Made by a program: the position numbers and the translations under genes. A stretch of 64,000 nt of DNA from Streptococcus sp. M334 (GTDB lineage Bacteria > Bacillota > Bacilli > Lactobacillales > Streptococcaceae): positions 51,025-115,024 of the forward strand of contig NZ_GL732488.1 of NCBI RefSeq assembly GCF_000187745.1, in the 5' to 3' direction. Below, in pieces: positions 63,019 through 64,000 of the stretch. A model generated the notes under the pieces. It was not told the origin of the DNA and ran no database searches. It saw only the letters and a program-made list of their open reading frames with translations. The stretch's first letter is position 1. Each line of letters begins with the position of its first letter.

Positions 63019-63741
63019 ATGATACGTATCGAAAACCTCAGTGTCTCCTATAAAGAAACGTTGGCACTTAAGGATATTTCACTAGTGCTCCAAGGACCAA
63101 CAATTACCGGAATCATTGGTCCAAACGGTGCTGGAAAATCAACATTATTAAAAGGTATGCTGGGAATTATCCCACATCAAGGTCAGGCATTTCTCGATGA
63201 CAAGGAAGTTAAAAAATCCTTACACCGAATTGCCTATGTCGAACAAAAAATCAATATCGACTACAACTTTCCCATCAAGGTCAAGGAATGTGTCTCGCTA
63301 GGACTATTTCCTTCTATTCCTCTCTTTCGCAGTTTAAATGCTAAACATTGGAAAAAAGTAGAGGAAGCCCTTGAAATCGTCGGCCTAGCTGACTACGCTG
63401 AACGTCAAATCAGTCAACTGTCTGGAGGTCAATTCCAGCGGGTCTTGATTGCCAGATGTTTGGTGCAGGAAGCCGATTATATCCTCTTGGATGAACCCTT
63501 TGTTGGGATTGACTCTGTCAGTGAGGAAATCATCATGAATACGCTGAGAGATTTGAAAAAAGCTGGTAAGACGGTTCTCATCGTTCACCACGACCTCAGC
63601 AAGGTTTCCCACTACTTCGATCAAGTCTTACTTGTCAATCGAGAAGTGATTGCCTTTGGTCCAACCAAAGAAACCTTTACCGAAGCCAATCTCAAAGAAG
63701 CTTACGGTAATCGACTCTTTTTCAATGGAGGTGACCTATGA
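63019..63741 (+). CDS. psaB: Manganese ABC transporter ATP-binding protein PsaB
   Basis: The 240-residue ATPase has Walker [10 protein letters not shown], signature LSGGQFQR, Walker [13 protein letters not shown] and H-loop VHHD. Context with psaC and the PsaR operator identifies it as the ATPase of the PsaABC manganese importer. Its stop overlaps the psaC ATG (ATGA). Confidence 0.96.
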   Translation: MIRIENLSVSYKETLALKDISLVLQGPTITGIIGPNGAGKSTLLKGMLGIIPHQGQAFLDDKEVKKSLHRIAYVEQKINIDYNFPIKVKECVSLGLFPSIPLFRSLNAKHWKKVEEALEIVGLADYAERQISQLSGGQFQRVLIARCLVQEADYILLDEPFVGIDSVSEEIIMNTLRDLKKAGKTVLIVHHDLSKVSHYFDQVLLVNREVIAFGPTKETFTEANLKEAYGNRLFFNGGDL

Positions 63742-64000
63742 TTGCAGAATTTATCGATGGATTGCAAAAATTCCATTTCCTACAAAATGCCTTGATAACA
63801 GCTATTGTCGTCGGGGTCGTAGCTGGAGCTGTGGGATGTTTCATCATTCTACGTGGGATGTCACTCATGGGAGATGCTATTTCACATGCTGTCTTACCAG
63901 GTGTAGCCCTCTCCTTCATCTTAGGCGTTGACTTCTTTATCGGAGCCATTGTCTTTGGATTGCTAGCTGCTATCATCATTACCTACATCAAGGGGAACTC
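63738..64000 (+). CDS. psaC: Manganese ABC transporter permease PsaC, 5' part
   Basis: The gene runs off the window; 87 codons are visible: [41 protein letters not shown] and [19 protein letters not shown]. These match the first three spans of metal-type ABC-3 permeases. psaA, the manganese-binding lipoprotein, would be expected further right. Confidence 0.95.
   Translation, partial: MIAEFIDGLQKFHFLQNALITAIVVGVVAGAVGCFIILRGMSLMGDAISHAVLPGVALSFILGVDFFIGAIVFGLLAAIIITYIKGN

Overview
The window reads as chromosomal DNA of a mitis-group streptococcus, most likely Streptococcus pneumoniae or a very close relative such as S. mitis or S. pseudopneumoniae. The reasons are pneumococcal BOX repeats (five copies) and RUP-like repeats, the codY/pncA pair, murT-gatD, relA-dtd, and pepO next to psaBC. 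The regulator PsaR is encoded in the same window and its operator lies in front of psaB. This species call rests on gene content and recalled gene order, not on a search. The DNA is AT-rich and there is no prophage, complete IS element or CRISPR array.

Layout: 1-9 kb carries a (TA)20 tract, an Rpn-family nuclease and a decayed second copy, tRNA-Leu, pncA-codY, a DEAD-box helicase, an RclA-like flavoenzyme, murT-gatD (lipid II amidation) and pepQ. 10.1-15.8 kb is an accessory block: a ComD-like histidine kinase and LytTR regulator run leftward. Facing them is a 20-codon peptide gene, a structured spacer, a fused RRE/E1-like (ThiF-type) enzyme, an ABC exporter pair and a nonsense-mutated GNAT acetyltransferase. 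I read this as a small self-regulated RiPP system without a YcaO or radical SAM enzyme; it is the most interesting object here. 16-29 kb is core metabolism (truA, a vitamin B6/HMP-type kinase with an ECF S-component, an MFS transporter, cmk, galE, a glycosyltransferase, a D-amino-acid oxidase-like enzyme, Nif3, trmK, a P-type ATPase).

30-34 kb holds a ferric-siderophore-type ABC importer with a partner esterase, all on the minus strand. 34-35.6 kb has cadD with a perfect palindromic operator and a Cys-rich leader peptide, set between direct repeats, followed by ~200-bp tandem repeats downstream of rpsO. 36-39 kb is a threonine T-box operon (P-loop kinase plus thrS). 39-41.4 kb has a DUF389 protein, a small K+ channel, a broken TMEM175-like fragment and a truncated second DUF389 copy. 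41.7-43.6 kb is an ABC exporter preceded by remnants of a radical SAM/SPASM enzyme and an XRE regulator, which looks like a second, dead RiPP locus.

44-56 kb holds a two-component system, a TetR gene with two matching operators flanking it and its membrane-anchored flavoreductase-like neighbour, a lipase-like gene, an Rrf2 regulator, a phosphoesterase, psaR, pnuC, two tandem small membrane proteins, dtd, the long Rel enzyme and an MBL-fold hydrolase. 57-61 kb is an accessory patch: an LPXTG surface protein, a serine recombinase with a nearby inverted repeat, and a lipoprotein. The window closes with pepO and the start of the PsaR-controlled manganese importer psaBC.
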